From assembly GCF_000764305.2 (NCBI RefSeq), contig NW_025934864.1, positions 1 through 64,000 of the forward strand: 64,000 bases of DNA, given 5' to 3'. Each line of letters begins with the position of its first letter. Positions within the stretch are counted from its first letter, which is position 1. The stretch comes from Hyalella azteca. Taxonomy: Eukaryota; Arthropoda; Malacostraca; Amphipoda; Hyalellidae. The notes under the pieces were generated by a model that had not been told where the DNA came from, did not search any database, and saw only the letters and a list, made by a program, of their open reading frames with translations. Positions 28,801-43,800 of the stretch are shown here, piece after piece. Both the position numbers and the translations under genes were made by a program.

Positions 28801-31800
28801 TCGATTAGGATTAACGCAATTAGGTAGCAGATTAATTTGAGCGCAAGGGATTAGCTTCCGAGGTAGGAAGGCAAATCAGGGCAGTGGAGAGAACTAACTT
28901 CTTCATGAGAGTAATGAGAGGCTTAGTTTTAATTCAGGCTGAAAATAATAATGAGTCGAAGTACGTACGCAAAGTCAAAGTACGGTGCAAGTGTTTATTT
29001 GCATTTCTGTAAGTGTTCATTTCTAAGTGTCAACTTGCAATTTTGAGGGTTAACTTGCAGGTGTAAATGTTAACTTGCGATTATGAGTGTCAACTTACGA
29101 TTATAAGTGTTAATTAGTTATAAGAACTCAATTAACACTTATGCGATTATAAGTGTTAATTGAGTTCTCAGAAGAGAACTCAATTTACCCGACATGCGAA
29201 TACAAATAACATCTAAGGTATCTGTTTACAAAGCGTTAAGAAACGATTCCTAATTAACAGCACGAGTTACCCCTCAACACGCAGGAATTGTACAGAGAAT
29301 AATACGACGATCTTGACCACACGCGACGCTGAGGCTTGAGTCTGGACGTGATCAGTGCATACAAATGTAAGCCCAGGGGACCGAGCTAAGACTTTCCCTT
29401 TAAGGATAGGCAAAAAATTCAAACTTGACTGCCAACTGCACTCAACTTACGCCAGGGAATGCATTTTAATGCGCCATCTTGCATTTAATGCGTGAAAGTT
29501 AGCAGCGCGAGGGCTCTGCAATGGTGTTCAGCCGAGCTTTACGCGCATCGTGAAATACTTGACAGGGTTTCTCAAGTATGTCTCTTGTATATGACTTTTA
29601 TTGTTCTTACTTGTGATTTTAATTTTAAGTTCATGTTGAACGAATTCATTGAATTATTTGAAAGGATATCTTGTACCTCATTCTTTCTATAAATACTAAG
29701 TAATTTAATTAACACATAAATACAAAATTAATACAAAATAAAAAGAACCCTAACAATTTTTTGGTATTCTTTCAGATCGTAGGTCTTTATTTTAATATAT
29801 TTAATCTAAATAGGAAATTTGAAAAATAATAGCTGGCAGGATAACCCGGCGTTGCTTGGAATAGATAATCTCCGTAATTTGAAAATCTCGTCATCCTGCA
29901 GCAAATATTCTATCAAATAAAACATGCAGTCTAAGCTTGAAATTTAAATAGCGTTGAAAACACTCATGCAATCATTGTTCAGTGAATGTACATTACATAA
30001 CAAATGGTGCTGCAACTCCTAACTGATTTTGAATCTTCCCGATTCACAGCCCTTCGTCAGATAAGCACAAATCTTTTACTTCAACGCGTTTGAAGCGTTT
30101 CCCTTTCAACCAAGAATCATTCAGAGACTTCATTTACAAAAAAAAAAATGTAAGGCTTTTGACCCTTTCAGTCCTCGTCACAGGATATTTTGGCATACGT
30201 TCTGATATTATTTTCTTATTTTTATTTTTCAATTACAGTTTTTCCACATTTACATCGGTTTTATAGCTTTTCATTTATCCATTAACCACATTTCATCCAG
30301 TCCAAGATCAGCAAGTTATCATCTACATATTTATTATACTCTTGAGAGCTCGTAATAAATCCGATCATATCCTTTTTCGTTTCGTTCAAGTTAAGCTAAA
30401 TTTTTCCTTTTTAGTTATTTATTTCTTCTCAACAGATTATACAAAATTCGTTGCTCGAACATATTGCTCGCTATGGTTATTCAAGTTTTAATCCAACTTC
30501 TTCGAGGATTTTCAACCAGCTTTTAAATTGCTCCGTGGTCAACATTTATGTTATTGAGATGAGACACGTGTTTTCTGAAACATGTGAGGGATTCGACCGA
30601 CTGCGAATTAATTTACGTAGAATTTATACGGATCCTTGGAGAACATTCATACTTGGCAGGTCTCTGCAGACCAAGATTCAACTTTCTTCCTATTTTCTTT
30701 TATATACATTTATTATATGCAGCAACTTAGAGACCAGATAACAATTTATACCTGACCTCTCATCGCATTAATCTCTGATATATCTACAAACTTCATATCA
30801 ATCATTTCTCTTCGTGCTTCTCCTTACTCACGTCTAGTCCTTGCAGACAACGCACCAGTCTCCTGAAGACCGTACAGACCATGCACCAGTCTCCTGAAGA
30901 CCGTACAGACCACACACACCAGTCTCCTGAAGACCGTACAGACCACGCACCAGTCTCCTGAAGACCGTACAGACCACGCACCAGTCTCCTGAAGACCATG
31001 TCACGTCGCACGTCAGGTCTGTAGACCGAGACGAGCGCAGCTGTGGACGACGCGCGTCGCCACTGCACCTGCCATACAGGACCGCTGTGCTGGTCATCAT
31101 GGCCGCTGCACACACAATCATGCAGGCTGGATTATAATTTACTTTTTAGGGGATTTAGTTTGCAACAGATGTATTACGAGTAATTAGGTAGCAAACATAT
31201 TATAGACTATTATTTATTTGTTCATTTAATGCTAGTGCCAAGTAACCTCAATCGATCTCGTTTGTTTTAGAACGTAAAGCAGATAATCTTTTATTTTGGT
31301 TTGCATTTATTATATATTATAGCAACTTCAGTATATATCGTTATACGTATAGCGCGATATACTGAGGTTTTCAGTATATCGCCTCATTGTCATCTAATTA
31401 ATACTACAATGATCACAATGGACGTTCAAAATATCACCTTAGTAGCTATGTGTAAATAAATTAACCGGTACCTCGTATCTGCAATTAGAACCAACTCTCC
31501 CCCCTCGCGTATCTGGTATACGCGTACAGTTCCCTCCAGTGTACCGACTGCCACAAAACTTGGATCCTCGGTACACCAGTCGATACAAGTGACGGCAAAG
31601 TTTGTACTTACGCTGCACAAAAAAAAAATTTACAGCCGATTAGGTTCTTATTTTGCTGCGATAGTTTGCGTTAAATTAAGTGCGTCAAAAAATGCAAACA
31701 GATTATTACAGTTTCAAATATTTTTACATATGTAATAAACTAAACATTTTAAATATGTCGTCTAGGAAATGATTTAACTCAAAAATGTTGTTTTCGTCAT

Positions 31801-34800
31801 CGTGGTCACTATAGTTCTACCGTTATCACATTTTGAATTCCCTTGCATACCTTTATTTCATATTTTTGGCATTCATTTTTAGCATTCTGCCTTTATACCA
31901 GTTATTTTCATCTCCTGGTCTTTCAAGATATCGGCCCCATAAATATTCTCGTTATCATTCCCATTTTTCTCACCGGAACTCGGGACAGTCGCTTCTTTTT
32001 GAGTTCCAGCCCGCGAAACCCCCGCCAGGAATTTCGTTTACTTTTTCTGTAGATGTTGACATGAAGAACAATGCGTTATGGAACGATTCACGGAGGTCCT
32101 TCAAGATTATTTTATAAACATGATAACTCATATTAAATATCTTCGTGTATGCAAAGGTAAGTAACGCCGATTGAAAATGTGGAATGTTAATTAAAACAGA
32201 AAAATTACAGAAAACAAACATTTTGCTCTTATTTTTGTAACTATTAACACCTCAAGACGAGCGTTCTTCTGCCACGATGGTCAACTAGGATATGCAATTA
32301 CAAAAAAGTACAAGAAAGCTTATGTTCAATTCTTATCTTCAATTTATATTGTAGGCATTCCCAGCATTAATTAAACTTGCTTTGCAAACTGGATAATAAA
32401 GCAAATATATTTTTGAGAACATCTACATCAAAGCAGCTACATTAACTAAAAAATAAATTTTTTCATTTCAATAAATATTTTAGTAAAACATATTTTAAAA
32501 TATTTAAATTTTAGTAAATTTAAAATATTTTAGTAAAACAAATTTATTGTACAGAAATCCCGAGATAAAGTTATTCAGCGTCAGGTTTCGTGGCCACATG
32601 ATGCAAAGCACGAACCTGCGTCTCGTGATGCCTTCTGATGACGCCTGGGCTCGTACACCAACTCTCCGTACGCTCCCAATACCAGCCACTGACAACAACC
32701 AAAAGTCACATTTTATAATGCATAAAAAAAATATGTTTCACATGATGGTTTAAAACCTGCATTTGAGAATAACTTCTGTCTAGCTATAGCAAAATGATAG
32801 TGTGGACTGTTTTGTTTTATAGACTTCGAAAGATTTGATGGAAAGCTATAATTAATGGCTGTGATGTCATAAATTGAAGCAATCCAAGTTGCTAAACACG
32901 TTTTCGTTTCGTCGTAGATTAAACATTAAACGAATATTTTACATTGTTTATTATTTGTCAAATTATATGTTATATGCCTCTTAAAGACAGAATGTATCAT
33001 AATGACAGGAAAAAGGCCTGCGAGCAGTTGTGCTGTCAATCTATCGTTAGCGGGTTGTAAATGATGTTCATCACATAATAATATATATTGCTGCTCTTTA
33101 ATGAGATGAAAACAAATCTGAAAATTAATGTAGAATTGTTAATCGATTAATAATAATATCATGATTTGTCAGGCGGGACAATTACTAATTTATTTGTTTC
33201 TCCCTATAAACAGACTCGCAGTATGGCCAATCACATCTGTTTTTATTCCGAATGATATCATTTATGAAAAGTCTATTAATACGTTTTCTCCAGTATGGAA
33301 TAGTCAAAAGCTTTTGTAACCAAAAAGGAAGATCCAAAATTTTTTAGTTGAGCGCATGCATGCAAGCGCCCGCAGCCTACAGATCATGTATTTTAAAACA
33401 GGAAGGCAAGGCTGTGGCCAAAGCTGAAACATAGTCTTCATGGACGTCTTGAAGGCGGCCTAGGACGCTGCAGTCACCAATTTAAATTCCCGGTGTGATG
33501 GCAAGATGGAAGGAGAGGAGATGATGGTCCAAGCAGTCTGGACCCAAAATCTCTGGACCCTAAACTTAGGTTTTTGCTTATTGCGTTGGAACACGCGGCA
33601 AGTTAGGGAAGGTCATTAGGGAGTGGTGCTGTCCACCAGACTGTTTTTAATTTTTTGCTCTTTTTACTGTCATTAATTACAGCTACATAGCTTTCATCAC
33701 TGAGGCGCTTGCAGCCGTCCAACTGTCGTGCACCAGATACCGCGCAGAGAACGGCTGCACGTTATGGAGTCTGAAACAAAGGTTTTCTGAGGTATTCCCA
33801 CGCGAAACATACCCATTCGAAACCTATAATGGTAGGCTTTTGGAAAGCTCATTCTTTTGCTGAGGATTCTTCTGGTACTATTTACGGATTTCAGGCATCA
33901 CCTTGTTGGACTTGGCTGCTGCTAACTACACGTTTACACCATCGAAAACTGGGGGTAATTGTCACCCCGAGCACTCAGCAGCTGTTGACGTTAGGTTATA
34001 GAGTCTTTCAACATTTATTATGAAAATTTGACGCAGCTTTGTTAAATTTGAGAATATGTGATTAATTTAATTACCTTGAAAATAATCAGTAAAACGAAAT
34101 CAATGTACAAACACAATAGGCCCGAGAATTATTTCAATCAAACCACTTCCCAGGATATAGAAATAAGATTAATTAATTCATAAATTTGAGGATAAAACAT
34201 CTTGACTTGCATAGTAGGATTGAAATATTTGAACACCTCTCTAAGCCCCCTTCCTTGTTTATCAACTAACTTTCGTCCGTGTGACGTCAGTATTTAGATC
34301 TTCTGTGAACAAGGCACGAAAAGGAAAAGAATCGGCGACAAGCCACATCGGGCCTACGCTTCAGCGCCGAGATCACTATGTTATGTTATGTTATCACTAT
34401 GTTAGTATTAGGATCGTCAAGTACCAGCAACAAGACTGCCTGGTTCTGAAATCTACCTCGGGGATCAAGAACCGGTATTTTAAATACTTCTTAAGAGCAA
34501 GGAAACTGTAACTTGAGCCAGGCACGAGGCACAAGGCTCTAACCGTTTTACGCGTCCCGCAGCTGCTACGAAACAGGCTTCGAACGGGGAAAAAGTGGGT
34601 ACCCTTTACTTTTATTTAGCTTTTATCTACCATATACTTTATTGAGCACAAACTGGTGATTCAGGTTCGTCATGTGATTTTACTTACCGGACAGGATGGT
34701 GTGAGGGTGAGGGCGTTCACTCGAGGATTGGTCAAAAACTTCCCAGGTTCTTCCAAGTTAATTGATGAATCAGGAAGACGGAAGAGGAAGAGTTTCTCCA

Positions 34801-37800
34801 TTGACGCCTTGTTAGGTGAGATGCTCACTTTTCTCACTGAAAGATTGACTTTGCATAGAAATTTACTAATTTATAGCATAAATGTAAAGTAAGGTGGGAA
34901 GCAGGAATATTTCAACTAAAAATGAATTTAATCGCTTTATTTTTTTTTTTCTTGCAGCTTTTGAAGTTTTATGAAATTTTTGACTTCCATAGTAGAATAA
35001 GCCACATACTTGGTTTGTAAGTAACATTAATGAGAACGAGTTTTTAAGATAATATAATCTACTTAATAATATTAACAAATATTCACAATAACTCTCGCCA
35101 CTCATGTACAGCATTTTATTATTACCGATAAAATTTAATCTCGTTGATTATATACGTGAATTTCCAATTAATTATTGTTTCACGTGGATAAACTAACACG
35201 AAAAAACACTGTCCCTGAATTCATTTAATTCATTAATTTATGCGCGAATGAAATGTTCTAATTTCCCTATATATTTTCCATAATGCTCTCAGTTCCAATT
35301 TAAATTTTAAAAAAAAAAGATAGAAATGAATGAGCATATTTTTCTCTACGCTCCAAATTTCAGGTATCAAAACTTCTCAGAAACAAAATATTTATTTCCG
35401 TTATGTTTTTAACTGCATGATCAGACAAAGAGCTCAATTTCATCGTGACTTTAGGACGCAGCCAAAAACGGTTAACTTTGCATGTCGTCCTCCCACAAAC
35501 CTTATCCTCAGTAACATTTTGAAGGCCACGCTACATACTGGGGCCTTAGCGAGCCAGAAAGGCATTCTCGTTGAAGCTTCATAATGCTATTCGTACGGAG
35601 GAATATCATGCCTCTATAGCACTCTCCCTCGCATTGCATCATCGCGACTTCCAGCCCTCAAAAGTGCCTCGTTTTAGCCCCATGGGCATTCAAGTTTTGC
35701 AGCATCGTCCCAAGTTAAACCCAGTAACCGACCAGGGAAACTTAGCGTAAAAAGTCTACGCTGAAGCGCACGCCGGATATGAAAGTCTGACAACTTCTGC
35801 AGATCTGAGACCACCAGCGGCTTAGCTAGAATTCAGGAACGAACATTTCTCGCAGAAAACATTTGCATGCTATCGAATATTCATTTGAGAAGCGCGGAAG
35901 CAACAGGCATTTGACTGCTGCAAATAACTTTCCTTACTCATTGACAACTCGCCGATTCTCTTAGGAACCAACGTCATTTTTATCGGTGCTCGCCCCAAGT
36001 TTGTAATGAAATCCAACTCACGAACGTTTAATTCACAAGCTGCAGAAGTACCCAGTGAAAATTTACAGACGCATCAGCTTCTAATTTGGATCACCAGACG
36101 CTGGGGCGACTCTAAATTTTGTTAGGGTATTAAATAAATTCTGCAAATTAAGTATCAAAAATGCTATAAGAATGTTATATAAATAACAGAATATATAACG
36201 GATAATAGTATATGAATTAGCAATATTTATCATGTATCGAAAGTTTCAACAAGATTATTGCAATTGATTTTCTTTTTGTAAGCAATAACGAGAGTTCTCA
36301 AGGTGTCTATGACACTGTAAAGTTAAGGTTCCATGACTTAATCTTGATAATAACAATCCGTAAGCCGGCATCCCAGGCTTCAAATGGCAAATAGTTGTAC
36401 AATGAACATTTAATTCTTCATACAAGTTACATTTTGGGCCAAATTATCTGAACATAATTAAATAATTCAGGAGACCTCAGCTTATAAAGTAGCCTGCTTA
36501 CCAGCGGGACATGTTATTTACTGGCATTGGTAAACAGCTCGCGACTCAAATGTGCACTTTGGTCATTTAGGGGAGTGCCCCTTAAAGAACCTTGATGACC
36601 TCAGACTGCATTTTGATGAGCTTTCTGCTGTTTTCCCAGTCTGCTTCGTACTTAATCAGAGATTAGTGCATGAGTGTCCTTGATACAACAAGAGTGGCAG
36701 GAGTAAATGTCATCAAGTATTAATGGCTAGAGTGAACTTAATAATAAAATAATAAAAGCAAAAGTGAATCTGATACGTGAGTACGTAATTAATCAAACAT
36801 GAGTGCCCTTCATTGGTCATGAGTGACAAGAGCAAACTTGATCAAACAAGATTGGCATGAGTATACTTGATCGCTATTTAGAAGTGTTCTAAATTTATCA
36901 ATATTGTCCTCATTGTTAATGATTTTGGTTGATAAAATCGTTTGGTTACTAAAAATAAAATCGTTTGGTTATTATGATAATCGTTTGGTTGATAATCGCT
37001 TTCATAAATCGTTTTTCTAGCGAGGTTCTTTTTATAAATTCAACTCGTAGTTTTGCTGGGTCAGTAATTTTGATCCACACAAAATCCACAGCAAGAATTT
37101 TTGCTGCAGAGAATCAGCGGATTCCAACGATAATCAATTTACAAATAAATAAATAGCTGCAAGTTAGAGCTTTAATGAACTTTACTTCTGGTATAGGTCC
37201 TTTTTTAAATCACTCGGGTGAATCTATTTTTCTTAATCTCATGTTTCGTTATTTATTATTGAGCCAATAACATCTGCGTTTAGCTAACTTGTCTAAAGCT
37301 TAGTGCTTCAAACGACAGTTTGACGAGTATATAAACTGCAATAATAAATACGAAACCATTTATTGTTTACAAAATGGTGTATAAGTGATAGAAACACTCA
37401 TTAATAACCAAACAATTTGACGACGTGTTCGAATAAAATCAAAGGTTAGAATCGACGTGGATCGCAGATGCTCAATTTTCTAACATTTTGGCCAGAAATT
37501 GAAATCAAGCGGCGAGGTTTTTGCAGATCGAGTGTTCTGGCTCTGGAAAGAGCATTCGTGCAATGTGTCGGCTTCCATTTAACTTCGGACAAATAAGATT
37601 TGCCTTCCATAAAGCTTCAGCCCGGTAAAAAAATTCGATTGGTAGATTCTTTTTTGAAAATTTTAAAATGCCGCTACGAACTTCCGTAGAATATATATTT
37701 TTTCGAGAACTCAGAATGAGTTTTGAAATTGAAAAGACTCAAAACATTTGACTTGACAAAATAAAAATTTTGCCTTTTCTTGCGTCGAAGAAAAGTAACG

Positions 37801-40800
37801 TTCTATTCGAAAAGTAATAGAAAGTATCAAATATATGATGTTCCATATCCAAGTTGTTGCTTTTTTTTTTTGTTGTGAACTTGAAAGATGATGAAAAAAT
37901 TATTAATGCAAGTGAATAAATGAATGATAAGTAAGTTATTCCCACATTTGAACAATAAACGTGATCAAGATGAAGAGCAACAATTTTCATTACGATTAGG
38001 CTTTCATTTATTCCTAAGGACATTTAGATGCCTTAACATTCATTCAGAAAATGAATGATAGGCTGTAAGGGAATTTTTCAAGCCAGTCAAAATGTATTCA
38101 GAAATTGGTTTATTATTTTTTATAATAATATAATATAATATAATATAATATAATATAATATAATATAATATAATATAATATAATATAATATAATAAATTA
38201 AAGTTCTTCACATTTGTTTGCCAACATCAAACACCACGCAATATGCCCAAAAAACATTAATTTGTTGCTAATTTCAGGAAAGCTACTAATTAACTACTAA
38301 TTATTGCTCTGGGATTAAATGGAGTAAAGAAATATCTGACATTCACTGAATTGTTAGTGACACACGAGACTCCGTTCACCCAACAAGTAAATAACTCCGA
38401 AGCCTTCTAAAAATTTGCGAGAGATTTACCGAACTGATCCCCGACCTTAAATCTATTGAAATGACTCTTGAAAAGACAACTTTTCATGCCGAAATTGCTA
38501 GCGTCAGTTAAAAATCTGAAGCTCAAATCGTTTGTTTTTACTCGTGACTGGAGACCCGTCTTTGCAAATCAAGACTTAGGCAAACATTTTGCCCTTCAAA
38601 AGTTTTACTTCGGCTGTCAGCTGCGAAATTTCAGGCCGACGTTGTTTCGTGTGTCGGTAATCTTCAGTAAAACTTTGCACTCCTCATTAGGAATAAGAAC
38701 TTGCCTCGGCAAATGGTAATTCTCCGTAAACGAGCCAGAATAAATTCTCTTTGGCTTGCAATTTTGTTGCGTAGAGTTAAGAAATGTTGAGCTCTATGCT
38801 CCTTGCAACAGCTCTACCGTCGTTTTTCGGGGAGGGGTCGATACAAATACGTTATTTAAATTCACGGCAAATGGAACCACCAAATCAAAAGAAATTACTC
38901 ATTTTTTCACAAATTTGTTACTTTTTTATGAGATAACTTTAATTAAAAATAGTTAGAGTTAGACGTTCAAAATAAATTCTCACAATTTCTAAGTTACAGC
39001 AGTTATTGCGTTTGTCGAAGAGTCTCCGATTTAAGTCAAACAGATCGAAGGCTTAGTTCCTTCGATTTTGGGAGTAACAACAATTTTGAGCAAATCCCGA
39101 TTCTTCGATAAGCTTCTCCGTTTGCCTCCTATGAAATGTCGAGAAGTTCTGCCAATCTGAGAGCAATCAGGAATTTTCGTGCTCCGAAGAAACCCTTGGA
39201 CAAACTTTGGCTCAGTAATATTGGAACACTGCATGAGCTCAAAGTTCCCTGTCGATAACATCTCGGATAGAAAACGTGGCAGCAGCAACGTCTATCTATT
39301 GCAAAATTCATATTTCACTCAAATTTTCAACTTGCTTCTTGGTAGCTCTAACGAGACTGTTTGATTTAAAAAAAGTCTTCTCTGTCACGGATTCAGCTTC
39401 AGTCAGGAAAGTTCAGAAGATTAAAATATATTGATAAGATTTTCGAAAATATTTTCGTTGAGCGGTAAGGTTTATACAAAAAGAAAGCCTTGCTGAGCGA
39501 AAAAAAAATTACTTTTGATAGTTGATGGCTCCTAAATATTTCGAATAAAAAAATCGAGAGACCGAATGATCGAGTTCGGCAACGTTCGCCGGTAAGTGCG
39601 CCATGCCGGTGCTCTAGCCTTTTAAGCCCTGGTGTGACGAATTCGTCACACAGAAAATAAAAGCTTCTACCGAGAGTAATTACATGTTTGGAGTCTAGCC
39701 GCGAGTGTGACGGTAGCGTCACATGTTGTGAACTCGTTCGAACGACGTTCGATGGAGTAGGCGCGACGCTACTGCCAGTTTAACACAAAGACTGCGCGTG
39801 ATCTGAAAAGTAATTCAGATTGTTTTTTCACTTTCGAAACATAATTCAGTGCGTAAAGGGCTAGTTACTCGTTAGCCTTCAACTGGTCAAGATCGCTGCC
39901 ATATCTACTGCTCACTTTTATCAAACTACATAATTTTCCTTTCGTTTGCTATTTTTGAGGATTCATTATAATAACTACTGAAGCCCCACCTGGAGCTACA
40001 CATAAATGATTTTGCATTCACGAGCGCATGACGGTGAAATCAAAATATATGTGAAAGCGGAGTGAGTTCCAACCAATCACTGCTCCGCGCCCTCACAGTT
40101 TACAAACAAAATCTCGGACACCATTCAAAGCATTTTTACACAAGGTTTTTGTTTTTACTGAGGGTTGCCCTCTAAGTCGATAGAAAATTATATAAATACA
40201 CATTTAACTTTTCAACTTAAAATTTTCCATTTATATTAATAAACAAACAAAAATTATTTACAAGCTTTAATACATTAAATTAATTTTTTTGTGATTTGGA
40301 GTTCTTATGGCGTTTACCTAAGACAATTAAGAGCACAAATACGGTAATTAAAACATATAATTACTCACAGTCTTCCACGTCTTTCTTGCCATCCACCAAG
40401 CTTTTGAGCTGGTCCAAGTTCTCTGTGCTGGACAGGAGTCTTTCAATCCAGCCAAGCCGATCCAGCAGTCTCCTCTGGACCGCCGGATCCAGTCCTGCCA
40501 GTCCAGCGTCTGCTTTAGACGCCTGCAAAAAAATGTTACACGGTGAAGTTTCGTTGGTCAAATGCTGCAGCCGCAAAAAGCTGTAATTAAAAATAGCAAC
40601 TCGTATATTAAATCCTTCAATTGTAGGATAATACTTTTTAAATGGACAAAAATATTTGAAGATCATGTAAAAAATCGCTGGGATAAATATTGACCTATCC
40701 CTATTATGCCTTGAAAGAACATTGAAAAATTAACTTTTACTGACAGCTTCCGTAAGTCGGTTGACAAAATTCAACAGTCACCATGTTGGCAACTTATTTA

Positions 40801-43800
40801 ATTCGTTAAATCCACTCTGCACGATGAAATTCTACAGTAAGCACACTAACGATTGAAATGCATTTAATTACAAAAAAACAATTGATAATAATGAATTAGT
40901 TTAGTTTCTGTGTATAAAATATTGACAAAAGCAAAATTGAGTTATTCTCACAAATATTAGGATACGAAATAGATGTCAATTTCGTCATTGCAATGAAATT
41001 GTTGGCCGAAACAAAGACGTCGAAATAAAGGAAAATTTGATTTCTGAGAAGCGTAATCATTACAGTGTTGGGCCAGCTGGTCACTTGCAAGTGTGGCGTT
41101 AACATGAATTATATAAAAAACCCAACTTCAAAAGTTTACATTTTCAAAAATAATCAAAATATACATTAAATACTAATCGTTCACCTTCGACTTAGCGACC
41201 GTCTCCTGAGCAACCTGCATAAGGAGACTAGCTGCATTTGGATCATTTTCTGTAAAAAAAAAACAGAGTAGATTTTATTTAAAAGAAATGTTCAAAACAA
41301 ATATTCAAACGATTCTTGATTTTCAATTGTACTAGAATTTCATCGAATCAAGAGGCACCAGTAATATACGGATGAGTGCAAACATGCAGGACAGTTTCCA
41401 TTCCAAATTTTTCTGGGAGCTTTCAGAGTAACTTTACGGGTAAATTTTAGGGCAATTCTTTTACGGTGCCCTAGACGGCTCTCGTACCACTAACTCACTA
41501 AATTTCTCATCTCATTGCTAATAGCCCGTTCGTTCTACTACTGGAATTTTCCGGGATAATTTGCAGGACGATTTTCAGGACGTGTTCAATGTAGCCCAGC
41601 CGTTTGTTTCTGATTGCTCACTGGATATAACTGAGAATTTCTGCACGATCTGAAATATTTAGGTGAATAGCACCACTTATTCAGTGGTTCACATTCCCGT
41701 TATTCTGAGATAACGGTCATTCCGAGAAATTACCGTTAATCCAGTGTTTGATGCTATAGTTATTTCCTTATCTAATGAACAGGGAATGTTCCCGCCTGTG
41801 CTACCAACAAAATTATTGACATATTGCATTGTTAAATTTAATCACACTAGCAATTTTCCCGGCTCTCCAAGTAAATGATAATTTTCTGTGTTATTGGCGA
41901 GTACATAAAACTTTTAAAGGGCTCTTCGGGGCTATATTTTGATGTTTTCACTGTTCACTGAAACCAGCTACGAGATTGGATTTTAGAAGACAACCTTCCA
42001 TTCTATCGTATTTATTTGTCTGAGGCTGATAATATGTTAATGCATAAACTGCAATGATTGTTCTTTCATGGATTAAGAAACTGACTTAAAAGTGAAGTAA
42101 ATGTTCCCCGATTTCTATTCAAGGGCCTTCAATTATTCGTTTTAACAAAAATCGTATCAAAGTTCTTGCAATACACTTACTGCTGCTCAGAGCTCATAGA
42201 AAAGATGTTCCCATCACCCGAATAAAAAATCTTTCAGCTTCATGGCCATTGCAGGGACTGTATGGAAGCTTGCCATATATTGCGGTGTTCACTAGCTTGT
42301 TGGTGTTTTCGGCAAGCTCTTGCCTTAGTTTATGGGGATATCATAAAATTTTTATCAGTAAGGCTCACCACCAAGCCTTTTGGTCGGAAGCGATATTCCG
42401 CAGAAATTTTCCGTTTGGCGCTCCACATTTATAATATAATAAAAATTTATCTAAATGCGTGTCACTTTTCGCACTATTTTCTCATTTATGTGTGTAGTAT
42501 AATGTATCTATAATTCTTTGTAATTTATTCCTTATTTAGCATCAATTATATGTCGTCGGTCATAGCGTCGTTTGTCTCTGTTCATAGCAACGCTTGTCTC
42601 ATCGTTTCAGGGTCGGTAATTTCCGCCTCTGAGAGTAACGACGAAAGTCTGTGCCATTAAAAATATTAACATCCAGAAATATTATCAATTTTTAGCTTTC
42701 ATAAAGCCACAGCTTTAGAGTCATAGATGGAAGAGTGAATGCAATTAGTTTATAAGAATTGATGGCAGATCGTAAGAGAGTCTCCATATTAATTTTGCCC
42801 AACTTTTTATTAATAAATTGACAGTAATGACAGTTCCGCCTGTAAATCGCAACAGCTCGGCGAAACGGAGTGGAGCAGATTAATATTGTAAATAAGCTTA
42901 CATATATCTGTCGACTCACACAAAACTTAGGAAACAGTAGGCACATCAATAGTACAGGCGCGTGAAATCCCGTAGAGTTTTACATTTTATAAGTTCACCC
43001 CTTGCACAAGCTTCTTCATTCTGCGTTCATCAATTCTATTCAAGTTAATATAACAACTGCTCCTAACTCCCATACAAAGATTCAAATAGAGCAATTTGCA
43101 TACTAATTCATGTTTTGCATTCGATTATTCTAAGACATTTGGCCTGAACTCCCGCATCGGTTGAATGGGCAAGAGAACCGGATTCAGAGAATCGTGTTAG
43201 GTTGGGGGATCGAGCCCAAGCAAGCTGTGAAAATTCGAGATGTCCCTCGCTAGCCGTGGATGATGGCACTTAATTACAGCGTGGCCGTGGACGAGGAGGA
43301 AAATATTGTAAACCAATTGTAAAAATAAAATTTAAAAGAAAGCCATTCTATTGCTTTGATTCTTACCTCTCACTCGCTGCCGGAGTTTGTCATCGTAAAG
43401 CACCGACTGAGTGGCCAAAACACCACGATCCTGGATACACGCGACGTTGTGTTATTAAATTATATTCATTCATTATGGTCCTTAATAAACTTGCTCTGTA
43501 ATCACAGTTATGTTTAGGGTATTATTTATTATGAATCAGCTATTGGCCGGAATTTTGTGACCAGAAAATCATAGGAAACCCAAAGTTATATGTGATCTCT
43601 GTGTATCCACTCTATAATATGTATTCGTTATTTTAATTAAATAAACTTGAATATTTGGCTCACCGACATAGGGTCTTGCTGCTTGTGCGTGGTCTTATGC
43701 AGCAGGTACACGGGTGGGGTCTGGGTCGCAATATGCCGGCGGCGCACTGCGCCTGCGCTGCGCTTCTGAGGTGAGGGAGAGGGGAGAAATAATTTATGAG

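Noticed and set aside
33400..33720. Coding-looking GC-rich stretch
   Set aside because: Frames break every few dozen codons; possibly an old retroelement, but no motif could be named.
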